Shown here: positions 9,462 to 16,428 of the stretch, piece after piece
Numbering within the stretch: the stretch's first letter is position 1
Layout of the letters: every line of letters begins with the position of its first letter
NCBI RefSeq assembly: GCF_030684675.1
Contig: NZ_JAUXXZ010000028.1
Coordinates: forward strand, 1 to 64,000
DNA length: 64,000 nt
Reading direction: 5' to 3'
DNA from: Daejeonella sp.
GTDB taxonomy: Bacteria > Bacteroidota > Bacteroidia > Sphingobacteriales > Sphingobacteriaceae
The notes under the pieces: generated by a model
The model's database searches: none
Told to the model about the DNA's origin: nothing
The model's input: the letters and a program-made list of their open reading frames with translations, nothing else
Position numbers and translations under genes: made by a program

Positions 9462-10276
9462 TGATTGATGTATTGCATCTGTTTCCTGTACTTAATTCAT
9501 CCCTCATTGAGGTATTGACTGGACTTGAGCGGAGACAATGGAATAATGATACATTGTGCAAGCAATGGAAGGTAAGAGATATCGCCGCTCATTTACTGGA
9601 TGGTGCCCTAAGACGTTTATCCATTGGCAGGGATGCTTACCAAACCGAACCTCCTGAAATTAAGTCTTATCAGGATCTTCTAAACTATCTGAATGCTCTG
9701 AATGCCGATTGGGTGAATGCTTACAAAAGAGTTAGTCCTGAAATCATCTTGGAACAATTGAAGCTGGCTCAAGTACAGATGCTTCAATATCTTGAAAGTC
9801 TTGATCCTGATGCAAAAGCCATTTTTTCGGTTTCATGGGCGGGTGAAGATGTTTCAACGAACCGCTTTGACATCGCCCGCGAGTACACCGAAAGATGGCA
9901 TCATCAGCAGCAAATCAGGCAGGCAGTAGGGGCGAAATCTATCATGGACAGAGAATTGTACAATCCCTTTCTTCAGATATGTATGCAGGCCTTGCCTTAT
10001 CATTACAGAAGTTTTGAATCACCCGATGGGACCTTGATCAGAGTGGAGGTAGTAGGAGATGCAGGTGGAGTATGGGCGATTGTTCGTAAAGGATCGAAAT
10101 GGGAATTCAGCAATGAGCCCGGAGAAATCGCATCCCAAATATATATTGATCAGAATATTGCCTGGATGCTGTTCTCAAAAGGAATAGAAATTAATCAGGC
10201 TAAACAATATTGGCAGGTAATTGGTGATCAGGAGCTGGGCATGCATGCTCTGGCCATGCCTGCATTTATGGTTTAA
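9461..10276 (+). CDS. Maleylpyruvate isomerase N-domain (DinB-superfamily) protein
   Basis: This 271-residue protein begins with the mycothiol/maleylpyruvate-isomerase N-terminal fold, a DinB-like helical bundle. Candidate metal ligands are H44 (DIAAHLLDG), E144 and H147/H148 (EYTERWHHQQ). The remaining residues (about 175-270) would be the variable C-terminal domain. Actinobacterial members use mycothiol; Bacteroidota do not make it, so the cofactor here is unclear. The frame also has a GTG one codon earlier, but the ATG at 9461 overlaps the aldehyde dehydrogenase stop as TGATG, which supports translational coupling. Confidence 0.75.
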   Translation: MIDVLHLFPVLNSSLIEVLTGLERRQWNNDTLCKQWKVRDIAAHLLDGALRRLSIGRDAYQTEPPEIKSYQDLLNYLNALNADWVNAYKRVSPEIILEQLKLAQVQMLQYLESLDPDAKAIFSVSWAGEDVSTNRFDIAREYTERWHHQQQIRQAVGAKSIMDRELYNPFLQICMQALPYHYRSFESPDGTLIRVEVVGDAGGVWAIVRKGSKWEFSNEPGEIASQIYIDQNIAWMLFSKGIEINQAKQYWQVIGDQELGMHALAMPAFMV

Positions 10277-10924
10277 AGTCATTGCCGTCAGGTGATACTG
10301 AGTAATATTCAGTATATCTCGATTTAGGCTTTTCAAATTGACATTTTAGCTGATTTCAAAATTAGATATCCCACTTAACTTTGCCTCCCTCCATTGCCGG
10401 GGGGCGAATTGTTATTCACCTGTTTTTATTGTTTTTTAAAGGTGTTCATGCTTTCGCCGCTGAAGGGCGGCTCAGGTTTGAAGGCCAAAAGGAACAAAAG
10501 CCTTCTTCAATCCCAAGGTGCCTCTGGCCACAAGGCCCATTCACATTCATAAAACAAGTCTCGCTAGTCTTGCGGGTTGTGCAATAAGAATGCATTCCGG
10601 ATATGATCCCAAAATCTGATGCTCGGAAACGCTATATGAAGGAATCTGCTTCTTTTTTTTGATTTTACTGGCACAGGTCCCGGTTTTGAACCGGGAGAAT
10701 CGTTCTTCGGTTCATCCAATTTGATATGAACGGTATTTGGGATAGTGCGTTGGCTGATAACCGTTCATAAATTACAACAAATACCGGGAAGCCGCGGCTC
10801 TTTTGCTTAATTCCCAGCTGCAGGGGAATTAAGTGCCCTTCCGCCGCAAAGGCGGTCTAATTTGATTATTAATCATAAATTTTATTTTTACAGGATTTTA
10901 TTGTTTAAATATCAAACAATTATT
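10277..10924. repeat. Hairpin-rich intergenic region, possible structured RNA or decayed element
   Basis: About 650 bases hold no convincing gene. They contain several perfect inverted repeats: CCCGGTT/AACCGGG at 10679-10695, TATGAACGGT/ACCGTTCATA at 10725-10769, CTTAATTCCC/GGGAATTAAG at 10806-10833, CCGCC/GGCGG at 10841-10855, and GAAGGC/GCCTTC near 10479. Local GC at 10380-10600 is higher than in flanking intergenic DNA. A 68-codon frame at 10381-10587 is open but composition and lack of family features argue against it. This may be a non-autonomous mobile element, a decayed insertion or a structured RNA. Confidence 0.5.
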
Positions 10925-11464
10925 ATGAGCAATGATTTAGAAAAACTAAGATTTCCGATTGGGAAATATAAAATTGAGCCTTTTCAGGAGCAGGACTATG
11001 CGATGTTGATTGATCAGTTAGAGGCATTGCCAGTGATGGTCAGGGCAGCGGTTGCGGGCTTAACAGATGAACAGTTGGATACTCCATACCGTGAAGGAGG
11101 CTGGACATTGAGGCAGGTGGTTCACCATCTGCCGGATAGTCATTTAAATGCTTATATGCGTTTCAAACTGGCATTAACAGAGGATAATCCGGTTATAAAA
11201 CCCTATGAGGAGGGTTTGTGGGCCGAATGTACAGAAGCAAAATATGGGGCTTTGAATGATTCCCTTGATTTGCTCGATAGTTTGCACAGAAGGTGGGTGG
11301 CGTTTTTGAGGACCCTAAAGCCTGAGGACTTTCTTCGAAAATATTATCATCCGGCACAGGATAAGAATTATGTTTTAAGTTCTGTTTTGAGTATGTATGT
11401 ATGGCATGGAAAACACCATCTTGCCCACATTACTGAGACAAAAAAAGCAAATGGCTGGAAATAA
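10925..11464 (+). CDS. YfiT/BstA-type DinB-superfamily metal-dependent protein (putative bacillithiol transferase)
   Basis: This 179-residue protein closely matches the YfiT subfamily: LRFPIGKY near the N terminus, GGWTLRQVVHHLPDSH, and MYVWHGKHHLAHI. The metal-binding histidines correspond to H67, H161 and H165. Related Bacillus proteins transfer bacillithiol or bind nickel/zinc, and some Bacteroidota make bacillithiol, so a thiol-transferase role is plausible but unproven. The frame extends upstream to a TTG at 10862, but the ATG at 10925 matches the family N terminus. A strong terminator follows directly. Confidence 0.87.
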   Translation: MSNDLEKLRFPIGKYKIEPFQEQDYAMLIDQLEALPVMVRAAVAGLTDEQLDTPYREGGWTLRQVVHHLPDSHLNAYMRFKLALTEDNPVIKPYEEGLWAECTEAKYGALNDSLDLLDSLHRRWVAFLRTLKPEDFLRKYYHPAQDKNYVLSSVLSMYVWHGKHHLAHITETKKANGWK

Positions 11465-11500
11465 AAAACCCTCATCAGTCGTGACTGATGAGGGTTTTTT
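11463..11500. terminator. Bidirectional intrinsic terminator
   Basis: A perfect 18-base-pair stem (AAAAAACCCTCATCAGTC with its complement) with a 2-base gap ends in a T-run on both strands. It lies between the convergent YfiT-like and OmpA-family genes and can serve both. Confidence 0.92.
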
Positions 11501-11514
11501 ATTTTTTATTTTAA

Positions 11515-12195
11515 TTATTGAGCGCTTGTCTTAGCTTCCTGCTTCATTGTCTCGTTTGCAACGATTACAATTTCAACACGACGATTCTGAGCTTTGCCGG
11601 TTTCAGATGTGTTATCAGCAATTGGCTCACTTTCTCCTCTACCTTCAGTTGTTAAACGGTTGGAACTGATACCCTGACTTAAAGCATATGCTTTAACTGA
11701 TTCAGCACGGCGTTCTGATAAACGTCTGTTATATTCATCTGAACCACTTGCATCGGTATGTCCAACAACCAGAATTGTTGTTTCCGGATTGTTTTTCAAT
11801 GAGGTTGCAAGGTTTTCGATGTTTGTACGAGCAGCAGTTTTAAGTGAATACTGATTCACATCAAACAAAATACCTGAATCAAATTTTACGATGATACCTT
11901 CACCTTCACGAATTACTTCAGCATTAGGAACCGTATTTTTGATTTCTTCTGCCTGGCGATCCATTTTACGGCCAATTATAGCACCTGCAGTACCACCAAT
12001 TGCTCCGCCAAGTATTGCTCCAACCGCAGTGTTACCTGCTTTTTTACCAATAATTGCTCCAAGTGTACCACCTGCAGCTGCACCAATGACGGCGCCTTTT
12101 TGTGTTTTGGTAGCAGTAGCACAACTTTGAAATAACATTGCAGAAGCGGCAATTGCTAATCCAAGTGTTGCTATTTTAATCTTTGTATTTTTCAT
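11515..12195 (-). CDS. OmpA family lipoprotein with glycine-zipper domain
   Basis: This 226-residue protein has a signal sequence ending in FQSC (C25), a probable lipoprotein site. A glycine-zipper segment of repeated small residues (GAVIGAAAGGTLGAIIGKKAG onward, about 34-76) follows, then an OmpA-like peptidoglycan-binding domain (about 95-215) with VGHTDASGSDEYNRRLSERRA and GRGESEP. It probably tethers outer membrane and peptidoglycan. It is divergent from the YeeZ-like gene with a 91-base gap and shares the terminator at 11463-11500 with the convergent YfiT-like gene. Confidence 0.92.
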   Translation of the reverse strand: MKNTKIKIATLGLAIAASAMLFQSCATATKTQKGAVIGAAAGGTLGAIIGKKAGNTAVGAILGGAIGGTAGAIIGRKMDRQAEEIKNTVPNAEVIREGEGIIVKFDSGILFDVNQYSLKTAARTNIENLATSLKNNPETTILVVGHTDASGSDEYNRRLSERRAESVKAYALSQGISSNRLTTEGRGESEPIADNTSETGKAQNRRVEIVIVANETMKQEAKTSAQ

Positions 12196-12286
12196 GATTA
12201 CTTTTTTTAGTTTCTTTCAAGATGTATTCAAACCAAGTGCCAAAAATGGATTTAGTTTTTAAGCTGTACTTTTACATTAAATATAC

Positions 12287-13114
12287 ATGAAAAATAAGAA
12301 AGCAATAAATTTATTGGGATGTGGTTGGCTGGGCTATCCTTTAGCTCTGGACTTAATTTCACATGGATTTATTATAAAAGGAAGCACAACAAGTCCGGAA
12401 AAAATACCAATGTTAAAAGCTTCAGGAATTGACCCAATTTTAGTACAGTTTGATCAATCTCATCCTGACCCTGACCTGACGGAACTTTTAGATGCTGATA
12501 TTCTGATCGTTTCTGTCCCTCCCGGAAGAAGAACTGCTGAAGGACCGGAGAATTATAAAAGAATGGGGGAGATTCTGACTGCTCAGATACCGAAAAGCAA
12601 CATCTCCAAACTAATCTTTATCAGTTCAACATCGGTTTACTCTGACGGCAATAGTGTATTAACAGAAAGTTCTGAAATCTCGCCTGAAACTGTATCAGGG
12701 AAGGTAATTGCAGAAATTGAAAAAAGTTTGTTATCGCTTCCAATACAAGTTATAGTATTAAGGCTCGCCGGATTATTTGGGCCCGGGAGATCCCCGGGAA
12801 GATTTTTTGCCGGAAAAATCAATATCCCCAATGGATTTGCACCTGTTAATATGATTCATCAGGAAGAGGTCATTGCCCTAATTAATGCTCTTATTGATTC
12901 GGATACTGCTAAAGGGATTTACATCGGATCTACTCCATCGCATCCTACAAAAGAAGAATTTTATAAACTGGCAGCCAGACTTGACATGCTGGCAGAACCG
13001 GATTTTATTTCTGAGAAGCTAAACTGGAAAATTGTAGAGAGTGAAAGGGTAGAAAAGGAATTGGGTTTTTCATACAAATTCCCTAACCTGATGGACAGGC
13101 TTATTCAATCCTGA
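12287..13114 (+). CDS. YeeZ-like NAD(P)-binding SDR/epimerase family protein
   Basis: This 275-residue Rossmann protein resembles E. coli YeeZ. The dinucleotide motif is LLGCGWLG (residues 9-16), followed by an atypical-SDR body with ISSTSVYSDG and LRLAGLFGPGR. The classical SDR YxxxK is not evident in its usual place, as is common in this atypical group. Substrate and role are unknown. It stands at the left edge of the accessory region with no co-directional partner close by. Confidence 0.8.
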   Translation: MKNKKAINLLGCGWLGYPLALDLISHGFIIKGSTTSPEKIPMLKASGIDPILVQFDQSHPDPDLTELLDADILIVSVPPGRRTAEGPENYKRMGEILTAQIPKSNISKLIFISSTSVYSDGNSVLTESSEISPETVSGKVIAEIEKSLLSLPIQVIVLRLAGLFGPGRSPGRFFAGKINIPNGFAPVNMIHQEEVIALINALIDSDTAKGIYIGSTPSHPTKEEFYKLAARLDMLAEPDFISEKLNWKIVESERVEKELGFSYKFPNLMDRLIQS

Positions 13115-13166
13115 GGATTATTTATGCTGATGATTGGCTTTTGAACAGGGCTATTAATGCCATTAG

Positions 13167-13210
13167 AACTCATTCGCATTAAAAATCTATTTTTTTAATG
13201 CGAATGAGTT
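13167..13210. repeat. Perfect 19-bp inverted repeat (hairpin)
   Basis: The arms AACTCATTCGCATTAAAAA (13167-13185) and its exact complement (13192-13210) flank the 6-base loop TCTATT. The core CATTAAAAA...TTTTTAATG recurs in the hairpin 33 bases downstream. With its T-run it could terminate the YeeZ-like transcript, or it may be an end of a mobile element. Confidence 0.8.
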
Positions 13211-13242
13211 TTCGGCCTTATGCTTTAATGCCATATATTCTT

Positions 13243-13274
13243 TTGACATTAAAAAATTTAATTTTTAATGTCAA
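13243..13274. repeat. Perfect 13-bp inverted repeat (hairpin)
   Basis: The arms TTGACATTAAAAA and its exact complement flank the loop ATTTAA. It shares the CATTAAAAA core with the neighbouring hairpin and directly precedes the Fic remnant. Confidence 0.78.
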
Positions 13275-13278
13275 TTAC

Positions 13279-13645
13279 CTGAAGCAAAAAGGCCTTCTGG
13301 ACTACCCGATTCTTTTTTAAGCAAATTCATTTCGATCATAAAGATGACTATTACTCCGGTCTTGCGGGCATTACCCAGCGGGGAAGCTGGAAAACCTGGT
13401 TGATGTATATGCTAAAAGCGGTGGAGGCCGATACGGATATTCAGCGCCCGGACCAGCTGGTCAACGCCATTTTTACCCAGCCGTTCACTAAAGTCAGGCA
13501 TCTGGTGGACAGCCGGACCTATGCCGAGAACACTGCCCGGCGATACCTGGAACGACTGACCGGGATGGGCATACTGGAAAGGCGCGAAGTCAGCAAAGGC
13601 TTTTATTACCTGAACCTCGAATTATATCGGATCCTCTCGGCATAA
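13279..13645 (+). pseudogene. Remnant of a Fic family protein (C-terminal part, frameshifted)
   Basis: The frame from 13279 reads LKQKGLLDYPILF and hits TAA at 13318-13320. The frame from 13322 continues the same conserved block as FDHKDDYYSGLAGITQRGSWKTWLMYMLKAVE and stays open to the stop at 13643-13645. Joined, this is the post-catalytic region of Fic/DOC proteins (consensus PILYLS...DYY..L...R..G.WE.W...FL..V), followed by a winged-helix-like tail (NTARRYLERLTGMGILERREVSKGFYY). At least one net frameshift lies at 13317-13333, and the catalytic HPFxxGNGR region is missing, so this is a truncated, inactive relic. Its base composition is more GC-rich than the DNA to its left. Confidence 0.8.
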
Positions 13646-13948
13646 CAATTAATCATCTTGAAAGACCATTTCGCCGAAATCTTCGGGAATCCCGAAATGC
13701 GGTCACCCGGCAGGAGTCCGCGATGATCTGCTGTTTACTTGTGGTCGGTGTTATAACCGTACCTCAGCAAAAGTTGCGGTATGGAACACCAACCGCGGGG
13801 AAATTAACGAAACCCTTTCGTTATGCCAATACGCAAAAGAAAGGCAGGTTGGAAGATTGTATTTCTTTACAGGACGAAAAGGTAAGACAACGGGAGACCC
13901 CAGAGCAAATAAAGGAAAAGCATGCCTTTTATATAAAGAGGAAGGATA
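13646..13948 (+). other. Unassigned stretch with two overlapping open plus-strand frames
   Basis: About 300 bases follow the Fic relic. One frame is open from an ATG at 13723 to 14010 (95 codons, MICCLLVVGVITVPQQ...). A second, without a clear start, is open from about 13708 to about 13990 and includes CGRCYNRTSAKVAVWN, NRGEINETLSLCQYAKERQV and GRLYFFTGRKGKTTGDP. The second frame looks more protein-like, with a CxxC pair and an aromatic-rich strand pattern. Both overlap the minus-strand gene at 13949. I cannot assign either to a family. Confidence 0.35.
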
Positions 13949-14269
13949 TTATAATGGCAACTCTAATTCTTTTGTTACTACATTTAAAAAGTAATCAGCA
14001 TATCTATTGAAATATGTAACATATTCTCCCTCTGGTGATTTAAATTCATTAACTATACTATCTATTGTTATAGAAACCCGATTGTTATCATCTATATGAA
14101 GCATAAATAAAGCTTTATACTCTTTTTGGTTATCAAGATCAATGATGTCAACCCTCCCTCCATCTTCTCCCTCAAAATTAAATGTATAGATAACATCTAT
14201 TGCAAGTGCCCTTCGTGGCTTTTCTAGACTGAGACGATATAACGAATATAATTGATTATCATTTATCAT
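13949..14269 (-). CDS. Hypothetical protein (106 aa)
   Basis: This 106-residue protein, not recognised, has a mixed alpha/beta pattern: N-terminal MINDNQLYSLYRLSLEKPRRA, then strands containing VDIIDLDNQKEYKALFMLHI and VSITIDSIVNEF. No signal peptide or membrane segment is present. It follows the secreted 138-residue gene by 14 bases on the same strand, so the two are probably co-transcribed. Such pairs of small unknown genes beside decayed genes often include immunity-type proteins, but nothing here proves that. Confidence 0.55.
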   Translation of the reverse strand: MINDNQLYSLYRLSLEKPRRALAIDVIYTFNFEGEDGGRVDIIDLDNQKEYKALFMLHIDDNNRVSITIDSIVNEFKSPEGEYVTYFNRYADYFLNVVTKELELPL

Positions 14270-14283
14270 AAAGCAGGTATACG

Positions 14284-14700
14284 CTACAATTTTTCAAATA
14301 CTCCATAAAAGTTATTTTCATCAGTTTTAATGGTTATTTGATACGTGAATCTTTTATCGTACCATTTATTGTCTCCCACTTTTTTATAATCTTTCCCAAT
14401 TAGCTGAATAAATTTAGGTAAATATGCCAATGCCGCCCCAGTTGTGAACTCAATACATTTATCGTTAAGGAAAATATATGCCTTATTGACCAAATCAGTA
14501 TTCATATATAGAAGTGATACAACGCCATTTTTTTTATCCCCTCTTTCTATTAGAGTTTCAACTGGACTTCTCTTGGACAGATTATTTACAATTTCGTTCT
14601 CGCTTAATCCAAACGGTGGCTGGGTAATATCAAAAGATTGACAATACGCCTTAATTTGCATAGTAATAAGCAAAAGCACCATACTTAATAGGGTCTTCAT
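14284..14700 (-). CDS. Hypothetical secreted protein (138 aa)
   Basis: This 138-residue protein has a clear signal peptide (MKTLLSMVLLLITMQIKAYC; cleavage near AYC-QS, or possibly a lipid-type Cys at residue 20). The mature part is not recognised. It has alternating hydrophobic residues and a Lys/Tyr-rich end (KKVGDNKWYDKRFTYQITIK), suggesting a small beta-rich periplasmic domain. It heads a probable two-gene unit with the 106-residue protein downstream. Confidence 0.6.
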   Translation of the reverse strand: MKTLLSMVLLLITMQIKAYCQSFDITQPPFGLSENEIVNNLSKRSPVETLIERGDKKNGVVSLLYMNTDLVNKAYIFLNDKCIEFTTGAALAYLPKFIQLIGKDYKKVGDNKWYDKRFTYQITIKTDENNFYGVFEKL

Positions 14701-14816
14701 AACGAGGTAATTTAGAATAGCATCATGGTTCGGTACAATACTTTATTAAAGTAAATCTATGAAAATTGAGTAAGTACTCAAAAGCAAATATGTTGTAGAT
14801 TCAAAAGAAAAAGCAA

Positions 14817-15230
14817 ATGAGCATAGATAACTCAATAAAGAAACTGTATGATCTCACGGTAAACAAGAGTGAAAAGTATTTTTCGTGGCTCAGACAATTA
14901 TTATTAATGGCTTCAAGTTTGTTGGGTATTTTAATATCCCTTCACTTAAAGCCATCAGAAGATAATTATACCCATGCTTTATTTTCAATCACACTTCTAT
15001 TACTTGGACTTGGTATCCTTTCCGGTTCAATCGCCTTATATGCTGATGTTTACGTCTCGAAGCGTATGGCTCGTCTAATGAGAGAGTCACTACAAAAGCA
15101 GGTGCTCCAAAATTCAGAAGCCTTTGAACCTTTCGTTGTAACCACACCGAAAATTTTCTCTGTCTGCTTTTGCTGCCTAAGTGGCAAAATGACTGATTTT
15201 GTGCAATGCACCACAGGGCGAGGCAATTGA
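14817..15230 (+). CDS. Hypothetical two-TM membrane protein
   Basis: This 137-residue protein has two hydrophobic segments (LLLMASSLLGILISL, about 29-43, and ALFSITLLLLGLGILSGSIALYA, about 54-76), an amphipathic N-terminal helix, and a charged stretch YVSKRMARLMRESLQKQ after the second segment. The last 20 or so codons run into the 43-bp repeat at 15166-15208. The natural C terminus may therefore have been replaced by repeat-derived sequence. No family is recognised. Confidence 0.6.
   Translation: MSIDNSIKKLYDLTVNKSEKYFSWLRQLLLMASSLLGILISLHLKPSEDNYTHALFSITLLLLGLGILSGSIALYADVYVSKRMARLMRESLQKQVLQNSEAFEPFVVTTPKIFSVCFCCLSGKMTDFVQCTTGRGN
15166..15208 (+). repeat. Direct repeat, copy 1
   Basis: This 43-base segment beginning GCTTTTGCTGCCTAAGTGGC recurs at 16356-16399 with about five substitutions and one extra T. 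The two copies are in the same orientation and bracket about 1.15 kb holding the PIN toxin/antitoxin pair and an orphan antitoxin-like gene. Confidence 0.7.
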
Positions 15231-15233
15231 CGA

Positions 15234-15644
15234 TTAGAACTGTTTTAAAAAATCAGGTGCTTTTAAAATGGGAATACCTCTGAAAGGATGCAAGGCTAAT
15301 AGGTCCTCATCACCGGAGATGATACAAGAGGCATTCGCTGCAACGGCAAGTTCAAGGATCATGTTATCTTTGGGATCACGGCAGTCGGAAATCCTGATAT
15401 TCGGCTCGAAGAGAAGGCTGTTCTGTCCGATCTTATCAACAATCTCCAGTCGTTCAATGTCATTTAGGAAATATTTGTCAAATTTTTTCCTGAAGATCAC
15501 TAACGTTAATTCTTCCAGGGTTTGTGAAGACATGGCAATTTTTCCTGATAAAATGGCTTTATCTATCGCCGTACCATTTATTGACTTTTTAATAAGAGAG
15601 GCACTAATCAGGGTATTTGTATCAAAGACAAACGTCTTATTCAT
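15234..15644 (-). CDS. Putative type II toxin, PIN domain family
   Basis: This 136-residue PIN-domain protein is a probable Mg-dependent endoribonuclease. The acidic cluster is visible as D8 (VFDTNTLIS), E44/E45 (TLEELTLV), D93 (DPKDNMILELA) and D112 (ISGDEDLL), matching the subgroup annotated as putative toxin-antitoxin system toxin component, PIN family. The frame also has an ATG five codons upstream (15659). The ATG at 15644 is preferred because it aligns with the family N terminus and gives an 8-base overlap with the antitoxin stop. Confidence 0.88.
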   Translation of the reverse strand: MNKTFVFDTNTLISASLIKKSINGTAIDKAILSGKIAMSSQTLEELTLVIFRKKFDKYFLNDIERLEIVDKIGQNSLLFEPNIRISDCRDPKDNMILELAVAANASCIISGDEDLLALHPFRGIPILKAPDFLKQF

Positions 15645-15864
15645 CTTTAAGAATGTCATTCAAAGCCTCTTGTGTCAGGCCTCGTGTTTCCATTTTATCC
15701 CTCAATTCATTGAGATAGGAAACAAAATCAATATCAGCGTCTTTAGTAAGCGTTTCATTGATTGCTGCGCCTAATTTGGCACTCAAAGTTTTACGCTTTT
15801 GCGAAGAAGCCAGCTTCCATGCTTTAGCTGTACGGTCATCCACTTCCAATACAATTCTTTCCAT
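15637..15864 (-). CDS. Putative antitoxin, partner of PIN toxin
   Basis: This 75-residue protein begins with a short beta strand MERIVLEVDD followed by two predicted helices (RTAKAWKLASSQKRKTLSAKLGAAINETLT), the pattern of a ribbon-helix-helix-like DNA-binding antitoxin N terminus. The acidic C-terminal tail would wrap the toxin. Its 3' end overlaps the PIN gene start, the usual antitoxin-first order. The operon is probably autoregulated by this protein, which is inference from the family. Confidence 0.8.
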   Translation of the reverse strand: MERIVLEVDDRTAKAWKLASSQKRKTLSAKLGAAINETLTKDADIDFVSYLNELRDKMETRGLTQEALNDILKDE

Positions 15865-15919
15865 GACTTAATCTTATATATTCAAAAATACGAAATAAAC
15901 AGAAAACATGGCAACGATA

Positions 15920-16093
15920 TTATCGCCACTCATTCCTGCTTTTTAACTGGTATTCCAATCCGTTTACTCCAAAATCCACTTTGCCGGCGTATTTTTTCAG
16001 ATCAGTGGGTTTGTATTTTTTATTAAGTTTAGCCAGTTGTTCATCCAGCCGGACACGATCAATGGGCTTATTTATTTCAATTGCTTTCGCCAT
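15920..16093 (-). CDS. Orphan VapB/DUF2281-like small antitoxin (57 aa)
   Basis: A 58-codon minus-strand frame begins at the ATG at 16091-16093 and ends with TAA at 15920-15922. The product starts MAKAIEINKPIDRVRLDEQL and ends KKYAGKVDFGVNGLEYQ...RNEWR. The closing pattern (KYAGKVDFGxxGLEYQxxxRxEW) resembles that of small Bacteroidota antitoxin-type proteins encoded next to PIN toxins. No matching toxin frame follows it: the next minus-strand gene, 56 bases on, is the separate RHH-like antitoxin of the PIN pair. It may be a solitary antitoxin left after loss of its toxin. Confidence 0.55.
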   Translation of the reverse strand: MAKAIEINKPIDRVRLDEQLAKLNKKYKPTDLKKYAGKVDFGVNGLEYQLKSRNEWR

Positions 16094-16428
16094 ATACGAA
16101 TATACATAACGTAAATCTTATGTGATTAATATCCTATGTTTCGCCATGAGCTTCGGATGCTTGCGCCAAAGGTTCAGCGATGGAGCACGGGTGTGGCTGA
16201 CTTTCTGCCAGTCTCAAAGCTTGCAAGCACGGAATATTTATTTCACCACCCACGCAAATTTAGCCACGCCGATAATGAGTAAAGCATATACAGAGCGGGC
16301 AGAGGTGTTTTATTTTCATTGGATTGCCCGGCCTTGACACATTAACCGGCTATCCGCTTTTTGCTGCTTAAGTGGTAAAATGGCTGATTGTGTTCAATGA
16401 AGGAAGAGCTGCCGATACCCCGATTAAA
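16094..16428. other. Gene-free stretch, partly GC-rich, with repeat at its right end
   Basis: The segment 16140-16340 is richer in G and C than its surroundings. It carries a 71-codon plus-strand frame (16122-16337, MINILCFAMSFGCLRQRF...) with Cys/Phe-rich odd composition that I regard as noncoding or relic. The second copy of the 43-bp repeat follows at 16356-16399. Confidence 0.4.
16356..16399 (+). repeat. Direct repeat, copy 2
   Basis: This 44-base segment beginning GCTTTTTGCTGCTTAAGTGG matches copy 1 at 15166-15208. It closes the bracket around the PIN toxin-antitoxin segment. Confidence 0.7.

Noticed and set aside
10381-10587. 68-codon plus-strand frame after the MPI_N gene
   Set aside because: Odd composition, no start signal and overlap with several inverted repeats. 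Treated as part of the structured region rather than a gene.
15268-15774. 168-codon plus-strand frame across the PIN toxin-antitoxin pair
   Set aside because: Antisense of two genes with clear family features; no domain in its own translation.
16122-16337. 71-codon plus-strand frame (MINILCFAMSFG...) before the second repeat copy
   Set aside because: Cys/Phe-rich with no recognisable fold and bounded by repeat DNA; more likely noncoding or relic.
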